Below are positions 36,808-46,312 of a stretch of DNA of 64,000 nucleotides, one piece after another. This DNA is from Chitinophagaceae bacterium (GTDB lineage: Bacteria; Bacteroidota; Bacteroidia; Chitinophagales; Chitinophagaceae): contig JADJBP010000004.1 in NCBI GenBank assembly GCA_016703625.1, positions 1-64,000 on the forward strand, written 5' to 3'. The notes beneath the pieces are model-generated. The model ran no database searches. It was not told the origin of the DNA and saw nothing but the letters and a program-made list of their open reading frames with translations. How positions within the stretch are numbered: position 1 is the stretch's first letter; each line of letters begins with the position of its first letter. Position numbers and translations under genes: made by a program.

Positions 36808-39004
36808 ATGGATTCTTTAAGATTTAAGGCATTGGATAATTTGAGTAAAGGACTTCCAAAAATAAGGGTGGAAGGCTCTCAGAAAATTACCGAAATATTC
36901 AATGAAAATGTTTTTACACTTGATGTTGCACGCAAATTTTTAAGTGATGAAGCGTATAAGAGCCTGGCTGCATCAACCAGGGGCCATAAAAAAATTGACC
37001 GCAATATGGGTGCACATATTGCCAATGGCATACGTACCTGGGCCGAAAGTAAGGGTGTTACCCATTTTACACACTGGTTTCAGCCATTGACAGGCCTTTC
37101 TGCCGAAAAGCATGATTCCTTCTTTACTTTAAAATCGGATGGTACACCCATTGAAGAATTTGAAGCAGGCGCTTTAATTCAGCAGGAACCGGATGCGTCC
37201 TCATTTCCCAGCGGTGGATTGCGTGCCACTTTTGAGGCCCGTGGTTATACAGCCTGGGATCCATCTTCCCCGGCCTTTATCATGGAAATAGGGCAGGGAA
37301 AAACCTTATGCATTCCCACCATATTTGTTTCTTATACCGGCGAATCGCTCGATACAAAAACACCTTTATTAAAAGCATTGGTGGCTTTGGATAAAGCTGC
37401 AACCGATGTTTGCCAGTATTTTGATAAGAATGTAACACGCGTTACCGCTACCCTTGGCTGGGAGCAGGAATATTTTGTGATCGATGCCGGTTTGGCCAAT
37501 ACCCGTCCCGACCTGTTGTTAACCGGTCGTACCGTTTACGGGCACGCGCCGGCAAAAGGGCAGCAGCTGGATGATCATTATTTTGGCGCCATTCCCGAAA
37601 GGATCTATGCCTACATGCGTGATTTTGAACAGGAGAGTTATAAACTCGGCATACCCATCCGCACCCGCCATAATGAAGTGGCGCCTGCACAGTTTGAATG
37701 TGCGCCCATTTTTGAAGAGACCAACCTGGCCGTTGACCACAATACCTTGCTGATGGATATCATGGACCGTGTTGCCAAACGCCACGGTTTAAAATGTTTA
37801 CTCCACGAAAAACCTTTTGCAGGTATCAATGGCAGTGGTAAACACAATAACTGGAGCATGGCCACCGATACCGGGGTTAATTTACTGGCGCCCGGTAAAA
37901 CGCCCAAGACCAACCTGATGTTCCTTACTTTTTTTGTGAACAGCATCAAAGCGGTGCATGATTATGCCGACCTGCTGCGTGCATCTATAGCCAGTGCGGG
38001 TAATGATCACCGTTTGGGAGCCAATGAAGCGCCACCGGCCATCATCTCTATCTTTATAGGTAAGTATTTATCTGAAGTGCTGAACCAGGTGGAAACCAGG
38101 GTTTCAGACACTTTCGACGAACAGGATGAGGCCATGCTGAAACTGGATATACATAAAAGTATTCCGGAACTGATGCTTGACAATACAGACAGGAACCGTA
38201 CTTCACCGTTTGCCTTCACCGGTAATAAATTCGAATTCCGGGCAGTAGGCTCTTCTGCCAACTGTGCCAATGCCATGACGGCCCTGAATGCAATTATGGC
38301 CGAAACGTTGAAGCAGTTTAAACTTGATGTGGATGCACTGATAGAAAAAGGCGAAAAGAAAGAAGTGGCCATCATGCAGGTGATACAGAAATATATTGTT
38401 GAAAGTAAAACGGTACTGTTTGAAGGCGATGGTTACAGCGATGAGTGGGAAAAGGAAGCTGCCAAACGCGGATTGCCCAATGTGAAAACAACGCCGTTGG
38501 CGCTGGATGCTTATGTAACGGATAAAATATAAAAAACTCTTCCACAGCAATGAGATATACAGCCATGCAGAACTGGAAGCCCGTCATGAGATCATGCTGG
38601 AAGCTTATATTAAAAAAGTACAGATAGAAGCCAGGGTGATGGGAGATATGGCTACAACATTTATTCTGCCTTCAGCGATCAAATACCAGAATGTGCTGAT
38701 AAAAAATATTGTTGGTTTAAAAGAAGCAGGCCTGCCTGAATCCGCTTATGCCAACCAAAAGCAGGTGCTGGAAGCCATCAGTGAGCATATAAATCTCATC
38801 AGCGATAACGTGGAAAAAATGATAGAAGAAAGAAAGAAAGCAAACGATATCAAAGGTACAAGGGCGATGGCCATTGCCTATTGCGATAATGTAAAAGGAA
38901 AGTATTTTGATATCATCCGGTACCATGTTGATAAACTGGAACTGCTGGTTGATGATGCTTTCTGGTTATTGCCTAAATACAGGGAACTGCTTTTCTTAAG
39001 ATAA
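36808..39004 (+). CDS. glnN: glutamine synthetase type III
   Basis: GSIII, ~731 residues, the form typical of Bacteroidota; it makes glutamine from glutamate, ammonia and ATP. Landmarks: FQPLTGLSAEKHDSF, PSGGLRATFEARGYTAWDP, TLGWEQEYF (metal-binding Glu), RHNEVAPAQFE, NGSGKHNNWSM, NDHRLGANEAPPAI and TDRNRTSPFAFTGNKFEFR. The start MDSLRF (36808) is preferred. An extra A at about 38527 (GATAAAATATAA instead of GAT AAA TAT AAA) stops the frame early; removing it adds the helical C-terminus (YKKLFHSNEIYSHAELEARH to ELLFLR), which GSIII requires. Confidence 0.94.
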
Positions 39005-39023
39005 TTTCAGATCAGGGTCTGTC

Positions 39024-39060
39024 CTGAACCTGCCTTTGCCGGCAGACAGGCCTGTCGAAG
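39024..39060. repeat. CCTGCC palindromic repeat, diverged
   Basis: CCTGAACCTGCC, then TTTGCCGGCAGACAGG and CCTGTCGAAGG. The core resembles the palindrome at 50916-50937, and the end (TGTCGAAGG) resembles the element at 63309-63331. Confidence 0.55.
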
Positions 39061-39061
39061 G

Positions 39062-39129
39062 ATCCCACAAAGACGCTAAGTGCACAAAGAAGAAATATAA
39101 ACTTTGTGTTCTTTGTGTTTTTGTGGGAT
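39062..39129. repeat. CACAAAG direct-plus-inverted repeat
   Basis: ATCCCACAAA (39062-39071) pairs with TTTGTGGGAT (39120-39129), and CACAAAGAA (39083-39091) pairs with TTCTTTGTG (39109-39117), both perfectly. The left half repeats CACAAAGA as direct units. One of a set with the same architecture (43137, 50899, 56631). Confidence 0.75.
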
Positions 39130-39220
39130 TTTTTTCAACAGTTTTAAACCTCTGCTTTAAAATAATATCTATGATACAGGAAGTTAAGTTTAAAATGTAT
39201 CTAACAGGATTTTATCCGCA

Positions 39221-39350
39221 GGGTAAGTTTCAGTCACTTACCCATATGCGTAAGGTTGGGCAAAAGAAGCCGTTCATTTGTGGACGGCTTTCTTGTTTTC
39301 CGGGTGAGTCACCGCAAGACGGTGGCTCACCCGTTAAAACCTACCCGGAA
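39221..39350 (+). other. multi-hairpin element, candidate structured RNA
   Basis: Three consecutive hairpins. (1) GGGTAAGT (39221-39228) / ACTTACCC (39236-39243), perfect, 7-nt loop. (2) AAGCCGTTC (39267-39275) / GGACGGCTT (39282-39290) with one wobble, followed by TTTCTTGTTTT. (3) CGGGTGAGTCACC (39301-39313) / GGTGGCTCACCCG (39321-39333) with one wobble, 7-nt loop. An alternative pairing, TTTTCCGGGT with ACCCGGAAAA around hairpin 3, is possible. No coding sense fits. I do not recognise a known riboswitch. It lies upstream of the promoter of the next gene, so it may end an upstream transcript or be an independent small RNA. Confidence 0.5.
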
Positions 39351-39356
39351 AAAACT

Positions 39357-39364
39357 TATTTTTG
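39357..39364 (+). promoter_or_regulatory. -7 promoter box of the Ldh-family gene
   Basis: TATTTTTG is an exact TAnnTTTG box ending 4 bp before the ATG at 39369. The same TTATTTTTGCCCA context precedes mutS (51036-51043). This implies a very short or absent leader. Confidence 0.6.
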
Positions 39365-39368
39365 CCCA

Positions 39369-40444
39369 ATGAGCACAACCTTCCCTTACCAACAGCTATA
39401 CAACTTCTCTAAAAACATATTTTTAAAGATAGGTTGCCATGAAGCAGATGCAGAAACTGCAACAAAATCTTTGCTTTCAGCCGATCTGCGGGGAGTTGAC
39501 AGCCATGGTGTGGCCAGGTTAAGTGGCTACATACGTTTATGGGAAACAGACCGGGTTAATGCAAAACCTGCCATAAAAATTATTCATGAAACGCCTTCAA
39601 CTGCTGTAGTTGACGGCGACAGGGGATTGGGCCTGGTGGTTGCACCATTTGCCATGCAGGTTGCTATTGACAAAGCAAAAGCAGTTGGTACAGGTTGGGT
39701 AAGTGTAAAGAACAGTAATCATTTTGGTATTGCAGGCCATCATGCCATGATGGCTTTGGAACATGATATGATCGGTATTGCCATGACCAATGCATCGGCA
39801 CTGGTGGCGCCTACTTTTTCAAAGGAAAGAATGTTGGGCACCAATCCAATTGCCGTTGCCATACCTGCAGGAAAAGAACCGGCTTTTGTTGCCGACTTTG
39901 CAACAACCACTGCTGCCAATGGCAAACTGGAGATTTTGCAAAGAAAAATGAAGCTATGCCATTGGGCTGGGCACTTTCAAAAGCAGGAGAGCCTTCTACA
40001 GATCCCAATGAAATAAAAAATGGCGGATCACTGTTACCGCTCGGCGGCGATAAGGAACATGGCAGCCATAAAGGTTATGCCTTGGGAGCCATCGTTGATA
40101 TATTTTCGGGCATACTCAGCGGTGCCAGTTATGGGCCCTGGGTACCGCCTTTTCCGGCATACATACCCATGCCGGAAAATATGCCCGGCGAAGGAATCGG
40201 TCATTTTTTTGGCGTAATGCGTATTGATGCCTTCCGTAAAGCTGATGATTTTAAAGAACATATGGATAAATGGATCACCCGTTTCCGGTCATCAAAAACA
40301 ATTGCAGGACAGGAAAAAGTGATCATCCCCGGCGACCCGGAAAGGGAAATGGAAATGGAAAGAATGAAAAACGGAATTCCCCTGGTATCCTCAGTGGTTG
40401 CAGATTTGAAAGGTATAAGTAATAAGTTTGAAGTTGCCTTTTAG
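39369..40444 (+). CDS. Ldh-family (malate/L-lactate-type) NAD(P)-dependent oxidoreductase
   Basis: Type 2 malate/L-lactate dehydrogenase family, ~359 residues. Motifs: LLSADLRGVDSHGVARL (catalytic His), GWVSVKNSNHFGIAGHHA, LGTNPIAVAIPAG, and LGGDKEHGSHKGYALG with IFSGILSGASYGPWV. One A is missing at about 39942 (LQRKMKLCHW should read LQRKNEAMPLGWA), which splits it. The family reduces or oxidises 2-oxo/2-hydroxy acids, ureidoglycolate or sulfolactate; the exact substrate is not visible. No pathway partner is adjacent. A CCTGCC hairpin follows the stop. Confidence 0.88.
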
Positions 40445-40458
40445 GGGTTATATTTGCT

Positions 40459-40480
40459 GCCTGCCAAAAGTCAGGCAGGC
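40459..40480. repeat. GCCTGCC palindrome, possible terminator
   Basis: GCCTGCC (40459-40465), 8 nt, GGCAGGC (40474-40480), then TCAAATTTTT. It lies 15 bp past the Ldh-family stop, so it could terminate that transcript; by sequence it belongs to the CCTGCC palindrome family. Confidence 0.6.
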
Positions 40481-40496
40481 TCAAATTTTTAAGTAA

Positions 40497-41815
40497 ATGA
40501 AAGTAATGAAGTTTGGCGGTACCAGCGTGGGCAAGCCGCAGCGTATGCAGGAAGTTGCAAAACTGATAACCCGTGATGAAGAAAGTAAGATCGTAGTATT
40601 ATCCGCATTAAGCGGTACCACCAATGCACTGGTGGAAATAAGTGAATCACTGGCCGGGGGCGACCGCTTTGTTGCCAAAGAGCAGATCGATGAACTTCAC
40701 GCACATTACCGGAATTTTATTAATGAGTTGCTGACAGAAACTTCGGCAATTGAAAAGGCTGAAGCGGTGTTGAATGAACATTTCGAATTTCTTTCCATCA
40801 TTTTAAAAATATCTTTCAGCCAGTCATTGAATAAGGATATACTGGCACAGGGCGAACTCCTGAGTACCAAATTATTCAGCATTTACCTGGATGAAATAAA
40901 AGTTGATCATGTACTTTTACCGGCACTTGATTTTATGACCATCGACAGTTATGATGAACCACAGGTTGGTACCATCAAGGTTAAACTGGTTCAACTGTTA
41001 AATAAACACAGGGATACCAACATATTCATCACCCAGGGATATATCAGCCGCAATGCCAGGGGTGAAGTGGATAATTTAAAAAGGGGCGGCAGTGATTACA
41101 GCGCTTCTTTAATAGCAGCAGCCATCAACGCCAGTGTTTGCGAAATCTGGACCGACATCGACGGTATGCACAACAACGATCCCCGTGTTGTGGAAAAAAC
41201 AAAAGCCATAGAGCAGCTGAGTTTTGAAGAAGCAGCCGAGCTGGCTTATTTTGGCGCAAAAATTTTACACCCGGCCAGCATCTGGCCAGCACAGTTCTTT
41301 AATGTACCTGTACGACTGTTGAATACACTGGAACCGGATGCCAGGGGAACTTTAATAACTGAAAAAGCAGGAAGCGTTGGTGTAAAAGCCGTGGCTGCAA
41401 AAGACGGCATTACCGCTATTAAGATAAAAAGCAGCCGCATGTTGCTGGCCTATGGATTTTTACGTAAAGTTTTTGAAGTGTTTGAAAAATACCGTACTTC
41501 CATTGACATGATCACCACTTCTGAAGTTGCAGTTTCCGTAACCATAGATGATGATGTGCATCTTCCTGAAATTTGTAAGGAACTGGAAGCATTTGGAACG
41601 GTAGAGATCGATACGAACCATACCATTGTTTCCATTGTGGGCAATGAAATAGCCGAAACCAAAGATGTGATGAAAAGATCTTTGATGCCCTTGAACCTAT
41701 ACCTGTAAGGATGGTCAGTTACGGCGGCAGTAAGCACAATGTTTCCCTACTGATCTCCCGGAATTATAAAGAAGAAACATTGCAGTTGCTGAATAAGGGA
41801 TTGTTTGGAATGTAA
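40497..41815 (+). CDS. lysC: aspartate kinase
   Basis: First enzyme of the aspartate-family amino acid pathway, monofunctional, ~439 residues. Motifs: MKFGGTSVGKPQRM at the N-terminus, LAQGELLSTKLFS, FITQGYISRNARG, LKRGGSDYSASLIAAA and EIWTDIDGM; two ACT domains follow (from about residue 300), the allosteric part. One A is missing at about 41677 (DVMKRSLMPL should read DVMKKIFDALEPIPVRM), so the last ~40 residues (SYGGSKHNVSLLIS to GLFGM) are out of frame. Feedback control through the ACT domains is expected; the effector is not readable. Confidence 0.93.
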
Positions 41816-41817
41816 TA

Positions 41818-41880
41818 CAAAAGGTAAAAGTAAAAAGTAAAAATTTAAAAGTAAAAAGTAAAAAGTAAAAAAAAAGAGCG
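41818..41880. repeat. AAAAGTA simple repeat
   Basis: Repeated AAAAGTA units (AAAAGGTAAAAGTAAAAAG and following) ending in a run of nine A. It lies just past the lysC stop. A TTTTGAATTTTGATTTTTGA segment at 41900-41920 gives a partial mirror. Confidence 0.55.
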
Positions 41881-41920
41881 TTCAAATTTGAGATCAACTT
41901 TTGAATTTTGATTTTTGACT

Positions 41921-42379
41921 TTAAAACCCTTTCTTCCAAATTTTATCTGACGCTTCAAGATAAGCTGGCAATGCTGCCGAGCCATACCATTGATACAATT
42001 CTGCTGCCAATAATTTTTCTTTTATGGCCGGGTCGGTTTCCAGGAGGGCATTGGCTTCTTCAAAGGTTTTTACATCCAGTATAAATATACCGCGGTAGGT
42101 TTTTTCATTTTTCGTTAAAGGGCCGGCCACAACCAGTTTATTTATTTTAACCAGGCGGTTGATATTATCCATATGCCCGGCAAACAAACTGTCTTTAATT
42201 TTTTTGTTATCGGTAGTATTGGTACCTGTTTTAAGAATTACCAATACATATTTTTTCATGCCATAATCATCAGCCTCCATTTTTTTGGCAAGCGTTGAGT
42301 CGTAGTTGGGATTTGTTTTTTGAGAGAACCCGGTAGAAGTTGCAAAGCATAGTACCAGGCAGATTACAATAATTTTCAT
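41921..42379 (-). CDS. exported YciI-like (YCII-domain) protein
   Basis: A 152-residue protein with a signal peptide (to STGFSQ). The YCII-like domain holds KKYVLVILKTG, the conserved HMDNINRLVKINKLVVAGP (His-Asp type pocket) and RGIFILDVKTFEEANALLETDPAIK. The family is a ferredoxin-like fold with an active-site His/Asp, function mostly unknown. An exported form is common in Bacteroidota. It ends GSAALPAYLEASDKIWKKGF. Frame intact. Confidence 0.8.
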   Translation of the reverse strand: MKIIVICLVLCFATSTGFSQKTNPNYDSTLAKKMEADDYGMKKYVLVILKTGTNTTDNKKIKDSLFAGHMDNINRLVKINKLVVAGPLTKNEKTYRGIFILDVKTFEEANALLETDPAIKEKLLAAELYQWYGSAALPAYLEASDKIWKKGF

Positions 42380-42411
42380 CAGTAGAAAAATTAGTTGGTA
42401 AGTAAAACGGT

Positions 42412-42876
42412 TTAAATGGCTATCCCCAGTCTTTTATAAATAAAACTCATCAGCCAGGCAGGACCGATCATTAAGAACTGGATGTCTTTAAAAAAAGAAG
42501 GTTTTTTGCCTTCCACTTTATGTCCGTAAAACTGCCCGATCCAGGCAACCACAAAAATAACCAGGTAAAATAACCAGGGCTGCATAAAATCAGCCTGCTC
42601 TACCAGCCGGCAAAGCCATAAACACAAAAGTGCAAACAATAACAAACCGATCCACAATGTTTTTGAAAGGGAGATATAATAGATAATTACCAAAGCCAAT
42701 ACAACAATCGCCACATTTAATTGAATTCCTGTAATAATAAAGGGGAGCTTAATGCTGTACAATAACCCGGTGATTGAGAAAAAAATGACGGGTACACAGA
42801 TCCAGTGTATGGCCTTATTGGTATCGTTTTGGTGGCTTTCGCCGTATTCGTTTAGCCATTGATGAATGGTTTTCAT
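42412..42876 (-). CDS. DUF962 / Mpo1-like membrane protein
   Basis: A 154-residue protein of the Mpo1 (YGL010W) family; yeast Mpo1 is an Fe2+-dependent dioxygenase acting on 2-hydroxy fatty acids. Conserved histidines appear in WLNEYGESHQNDTNKAIHWICVP and in GQFYGHKVEGKKPSFF. About four transmembrane helices. Bacterial function is not established. It lies 32 bp upstream of the YciI-like gene on the same strand. Confidence 0.85.
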   Translation of the reverse strand: MKTIHQWLNEYGESHQNDTNKAIHWICVPVIFFSITGLLYSIKLPFIITGIQLNVAIVVLALVIIYYISLSKTLWIGLLLFALLCLWLCRLVEQADFMQPWLFYLVIFVVAWIGQFYGHKVEGKKPSFFKDIQFLMIGPAWLMSFIYKRLGIAI

Positions 42877-42963
42877 GCTGTTAAAATTTTGGTCACTTAA
42901 AGTTAATTAAATCCATTAACAATTCATTAGTAACACAAATTCACTTTTTAGTGTCTTATACCT

Positions 42964-43133
42964 GGTTTTTCATAGGATATTGGATTTTTAATCGGCCCGG
43001 ATCTCTATCCGGGCCTTCTTATGTTTTTAAAGTATTTCATTAAAACCAGGATTTCCTTTTTTTCGTATATCATTTTGGTTTTTCACAGGATATTGGATTT
43101 TAAACGGCCCGGATCTCTATCCGGGCCTTCCTA
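42964..43133. repeat. two copies of a ~58-bp element with a GGCCCGGAT hairpin
   Basis: Copy 1 (42964-43021) and copy 2 (43077-43133) share GGTTTTTCA.AGGATATTGG and then CGGCCCGGATCTCTATCCGG; they differ at only a few positions. Each holds a perfect 9-bp stem, GGCCCGGAT/ATCCGGGCC, with a CTCT loop (42994-43015 and 43106-43127). The 55 bp between them looks unrelated. The rest of the 406-bp gap 42877-43282 holds the element at 43137 and the terminator at 43223. Confidence 0.85.
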
Positions 43134-43136
43134 ATA

Positions 43137-43205
43137 ATGCCACGAATAACACGAATTGACACGAATGCTTTGATTTATTAGTGAAAATTCGTGTATTAGT
43201 GGCAT
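43137..43205. repeat. CACGAAT direct-plus-inverted repeat
   Basis: ATGCCAC (43137-43143) pairs with GTGGCAT (43199-43205) and ACACGAATT (43149-43157) with AATTCGTGT (43186-43194). The left half repeats CACGAAT three times. Same layout as 39062, 50899 and 56631 but a different unit sequence. Confidence 0.75.
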
Positions 43206-43222
43206 ATACAAATTATTCCTGC

Positions 43223-43256
43223 AAAAAAAAATACTCCCCGTTAAAGCGGGGAGTAT
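43223..43256 (-). terminator. terminator of queA (works on both strands)
   Basis: ATACTCCCCG (43231-43240), 6 nt, CGGGGAGTAT (43247-43256): a perfect 10-bp stem. On the minus strand it is followed by eight T. It lies 26 bp past the queA stop. Confidence 0.9.
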
Positions 43257-43282
43257 CAAAAATAATCTTTGTAAGAATTTAT

Positions 43283-44332
43283 TTAGATGATCAGCATCGC
43301 ATCTCCATAACTGAAGAAACGGTATTTATCCTTGATCGCTTTTTTATAAGCTTCCATCATCAGGTCGTAACCGGCAAAGGCACAGGCCATGATCAGCAAA
43401 CTTGTTTTAGGCAAATGAAAATTGGTTACCAATGCATCTGCAATATTAAAATTATAAGGCGGATGAATAAAATGGTTGGTCCAGCCTTCTGATGGTTTTA
43501 ATAATTTCTGCGCTGTAAAGGAAGATTCCATTGCCCGCATGGTTGTGGTACCGATTGAACAGATTCGGTGGCCCTTTTCCTTTGCTTTATTAACGATGGC
43601 GCAGGCAGTTTCCTCTATGCGGTAATATTCAGCATCCATTTTATGTTTGCTCAGGTCTTCTACTTCAATTGGCCTGAAAGTTCCCAAACCGGTATGCAGT
43701 GTTGCTTCGGCAAAACGGATCCCTTTGATCTCTAAACGCTTGATCAGTTCCTGGCTAAAGTGCAGGCCCGCTGTTGGTGCAGCAACGGCACCTTCATGTT
43801 TGGCATAAACGGTCTGGTACCGTTCTTTATCCTCTTCATCGGGTTTGCGTTTGATGTATTTGGGTAAAGGTGTTTCTCCTAAAATACCCAGCATCTGCCT
43901 GAATTCATCTTCAGTGCCATCCCACAAAAAACGGATGGTACGGCCACGGCTGGTAGTGTTATCAATCACCTCGGCTACCAGTTCATCACTTTCACCAAAA
44001 TACAGTTTATTGCCAACACGGATCTTGCGGGCAGGGTCCACGATCACATCCCAAAGCTTATTGGCTTTGTTCAGTTCCCTTAACAGGAACACTTCGATCT
44101 TGGCGCCTGTTTTTTCCTTACGGCCATACATACGTGCCGGGAAAACCTTGGTATTGTTTACAACAAACACATCCTTATCATCAAAATAATCCAATATCTC
44201 TTTAAAGTGTTTGTTCTCTATCTGCCCCGTTTTGCGGTGGATCACCATCATGCGGCTGTCTTCACGGCGTTTGGTTGGATTCTGGGCAATTAAATTAAGC
44301 GGAAGGTCAAATCTGAACTGGGATAATTTCAT
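43283..44332 (-). CDS. queA: S-adenosylmethionine:tRNA ribosyltransferase-isomerase
   Basis: Makes epoxyqueuosine in tRNA by transferring the ribosyl group of SAM to preQ1. 349 residues, intact. Motifs: FDLPLNLIAQNP at the N-terminus, DVFVVNNTKVFPARMYGRK, PLPKYIKR, YAKHEGAVAAPTAGLHFS, TLHTGLGTFRPIEVEDLS and NFHLPKTSLLIMACAFAG. QueG (15416-16345) takes the product on. A -7-like box, TACCTTTG, lies 110 bp upstream. Confidence 0.96.
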   Translation of the reverse strand: MKLSQFRFDLPLNLIAQNPTKRREDSRMMVIHRKTGQIENKHFKEILDYFDDKDVFVVNNTKVFPARMYGRKEKTGAKIEVFLLRELNKANKLWDVIVDPARKIRVGNKLYFGESDELVAEVIDNTTSRGRTIRFLWDGTEDEFRQMLGILGETPLPKYIKRKPDEEDKERYQTVYAKHEGAVAAPTAGLHFSQELIKRLEIKGIRFAEATLHTGLGTFRPIEVEDLSKHKMDAEYYRIEETACAIVNKAKEKGHRICSIGTTTMRAMESSFTAQKLLKPSEGWTNHFIHPPYNFNIADALVTNFHLPKTSLLIMACAFAGYDLMMEAYKKAIKDKYRFFSYGDAMLII

Positions 44333-44441
44333 GTAACGATTTTATTTTTGTTGTTGTCACATGCCCGTACTGTATTTTTACAGAGATCGTAGCCCTTATT
44401 ACCAGGACATTTATCATGTTACGGCATGATTTTAAAGGTGG

Positions 44442-44449
44442 CAAAGGTA
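44442..44449 (-). promoter_or_regulatory. candidate -7 box for queA
   Basis: On the minus strand TACCTTTG matches TAnnTTTG, giving a leader of about 100 nt to the queA ATG. I found no good -33 TTTG at the right distance. The remainder of the gap 44333-44636 shows nothing I can name. Confidence 0.4.
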
Positions 44450-44636
44450 ATAAATACTGATGAAATCCGGAGTTTAATTATTTTTTCCGTGTTTACCGTG
44501 CTGTAAGGCACCGGCATCAGGAAGAAACGGCAGGTTTTCGGGCGATAAATTAAAATAGGCAGTTTTTATAGCGTAACGGTATTTTATAGGTTGATGGAAA
44601 TATACCGGGATTTAGATATTGAAGTGACCAGTACAA

Positions 44637-46312
44637 TTAAAATATGTTTTTACCGGGTATGGCATCAACCAGTTTTTGCGTATACTCATTTTTTTGGATG
44701 ATGATAAACCTGTCCGGCTTCCCCTTCTTCCACGATCTTTCCCTGTTGCATCACGAGTATCCGGTTGCAGATATAATGTACAACCGCCAGGTCGTGTGAG
44801 ATAAAAATGGCAGAAAACCAAATTCCTTTTTAAGGTCATTCAACAAATTAAGTACCTGTGCCTGTACGCTTACATCGAGCGCCGAAACCATTTCATCAAA
44901 GATTAAAAAAGAAGGATCCAGTGCCAATGCCCGGGCTATGCAGATACGCTGGCGTTGACCGCCGCTGAACTGGTGCGGATAGCGGTTAAAATGATCAGTA
45001 CCCAGGCTCACTTTTTCCAGCAGGTCCATTACTTTTTCCCTGCGTTGTTTATTGTTGTTTAAAACAGCATGAACTTTTAATGGCTCCAGTAATGGCTTCG
45101 CCGATGGTAATGCGTGGGTTAAGAGAACCGTATGGGTCCTGGAAAACAACCTGCATGTCTTTACGGATGTTCCGTAATTCAGCCGGCTGAGCATGGGCAA
45201 GGTCTTTCCCGTTAAGAATGATTTGGCCTGAAGCGGGCTTGATCAACTGCAGGATAGTTCTGCCCAGGGTTGTTTTGCCGCAACCGCTTTCGCCAACCAG
45301 GCCAATAATATCACCCCGCTGTACCGTAAAACTTACATCATCAACTGCATTAAAGAATTGTGTGGCTTTCCCAAAAATATTTTTCTGAACAGGGAATTTT
45401 ACAACCAGGTTTTCTACAAGTAAGTTTGTTGCGGGTTGTTCGCCCGCAGGGCCCTGTGGGTTGACCGGTGTTAGAATTGAATTTGTACGCTCAAATATTT
45501 TTTCCGGCACATTCATAAAATCACTCACTACCGGTAACCGATGCCCCTTTTTTTTGCCCGGCCGGCCTGCATGCCAGCAATGCCTTTGTGTATGGGTGTT
45601 TTGGCGAAAGCAGGATCTCTTTTGACGGGCCCTGCTCTACAATTTCACCTTTATACATCACCAGTATTTTGTCGGCGATATCTGCAACTACACCCAGGTC
45701 GTGCGTGATAAAAACAACGCCCATGTTATTTATTTCCTGTAAGGATTTAATGAGTTCCAGGATCGTTTTTTTGTACGGTCACATCCAGCGCCGTGGTGGG
45801 TTCATCGGCAATTAAGAGAGCGGGGTTGCAACTCATGGCCATAGCGATCATCACCCGTTGTTTTTGCCCGCCGCTGATCTCATGCGGGTAACGGTGCAGC
45901 ATATTTGCTGCGCCGGGTAATTTCACCTGTTCAAAAAGTTCAATCGCTTTTTGCCTGGCCGTTTTTTTGTTTACCTGCTGGTGCAATTGAATGGCTTCCA
46001 TCACCTGGTAGCCGCAGGTAAAAACCGGGTTGAGCGAGGTCATGGGTTCCTGGAAGATCATGGCGATATCATTGCCCCGGATCCGGTTTAATTTTTTTGC
46101 CGGTAATTGTAACAGGTCAACCGGTTCATTTTCATCTTTGCAAAATAAAACTTCACCCGTTACTGCTGCCTGTGCCGGCAATAATTGTAAAATGGAAAGT
46201 GCCGCTACCGATTTGCCTGAACCGCTTTCACCAACAATGGCAACCAGTTCACCGCTGTTAACAGTAAAGGAACTGTCTTTTACCGCCGCCGTGTCTGTAA
46301 TAACGGTTTCAT
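44637..46312 (-). CDS. ABC transporter, two fused ATPase domains (oligopeptide/Dpp type), frameshifted
   Basis: One polypeptide with two nucleotide-binding domains like YejF or a DppD-DppF fusion; expected ~560 residues. NBD1: VGESGSGKSVAALS (Walker A), FQEPMTSLNPVF (Q loop), EISGGQKQRVMIAMA (signature), LLIADEPTTALD (Walker B), ITHDLGVVAD. NBD2: VGESGCGKTTLGRT, VFQDPYGSLNPR, QFSGGQRQRICIARA, LIFDEMVSALDVSVQ, then a second H loop in SHDLAVVHYIC. Breaks are near 46270, 45765, 45535, 45065 and 44815. The N-terminus seems ~14 residues short (MKPLLQ runs almost straight into TDTAAVKDSSF). The permeases are not in the window. The ATG directly follows the stop of the upstream lipoprotein-like gene. 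Confidence 0.87.

Noticed and set aside
39062..39129. CRISPR-like repeat array in the intergenic repeats
   Set aside because: Units are 7-11 bp, few and mirrored; there are no regular spacers and no cas genes anywhere in the window.
39221..39350. Known riboswitch controlling the Ldh-family gene
   Set aside because: None of the conserved cores I know (TPP, cobalamin, SAM, glycine, c-di-GMP, preQ1) is present, and the gene's -7 box lies downstream of the element.
39036..39368. Long N-terminal extension of the Ldh-family protein
   Set aside because: It would translate the repeats and hairpins; the family N-terminus begins at MSTTFPYQQLYNF (39369).
42994..43127. The duplicated GGCCCGGAT hairpins as ordinary terminators
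   Set aside because: The stem fits, but no T-tract follows on either strand and conserved sequence extends well outside the stem, so it is listed as a repeat.
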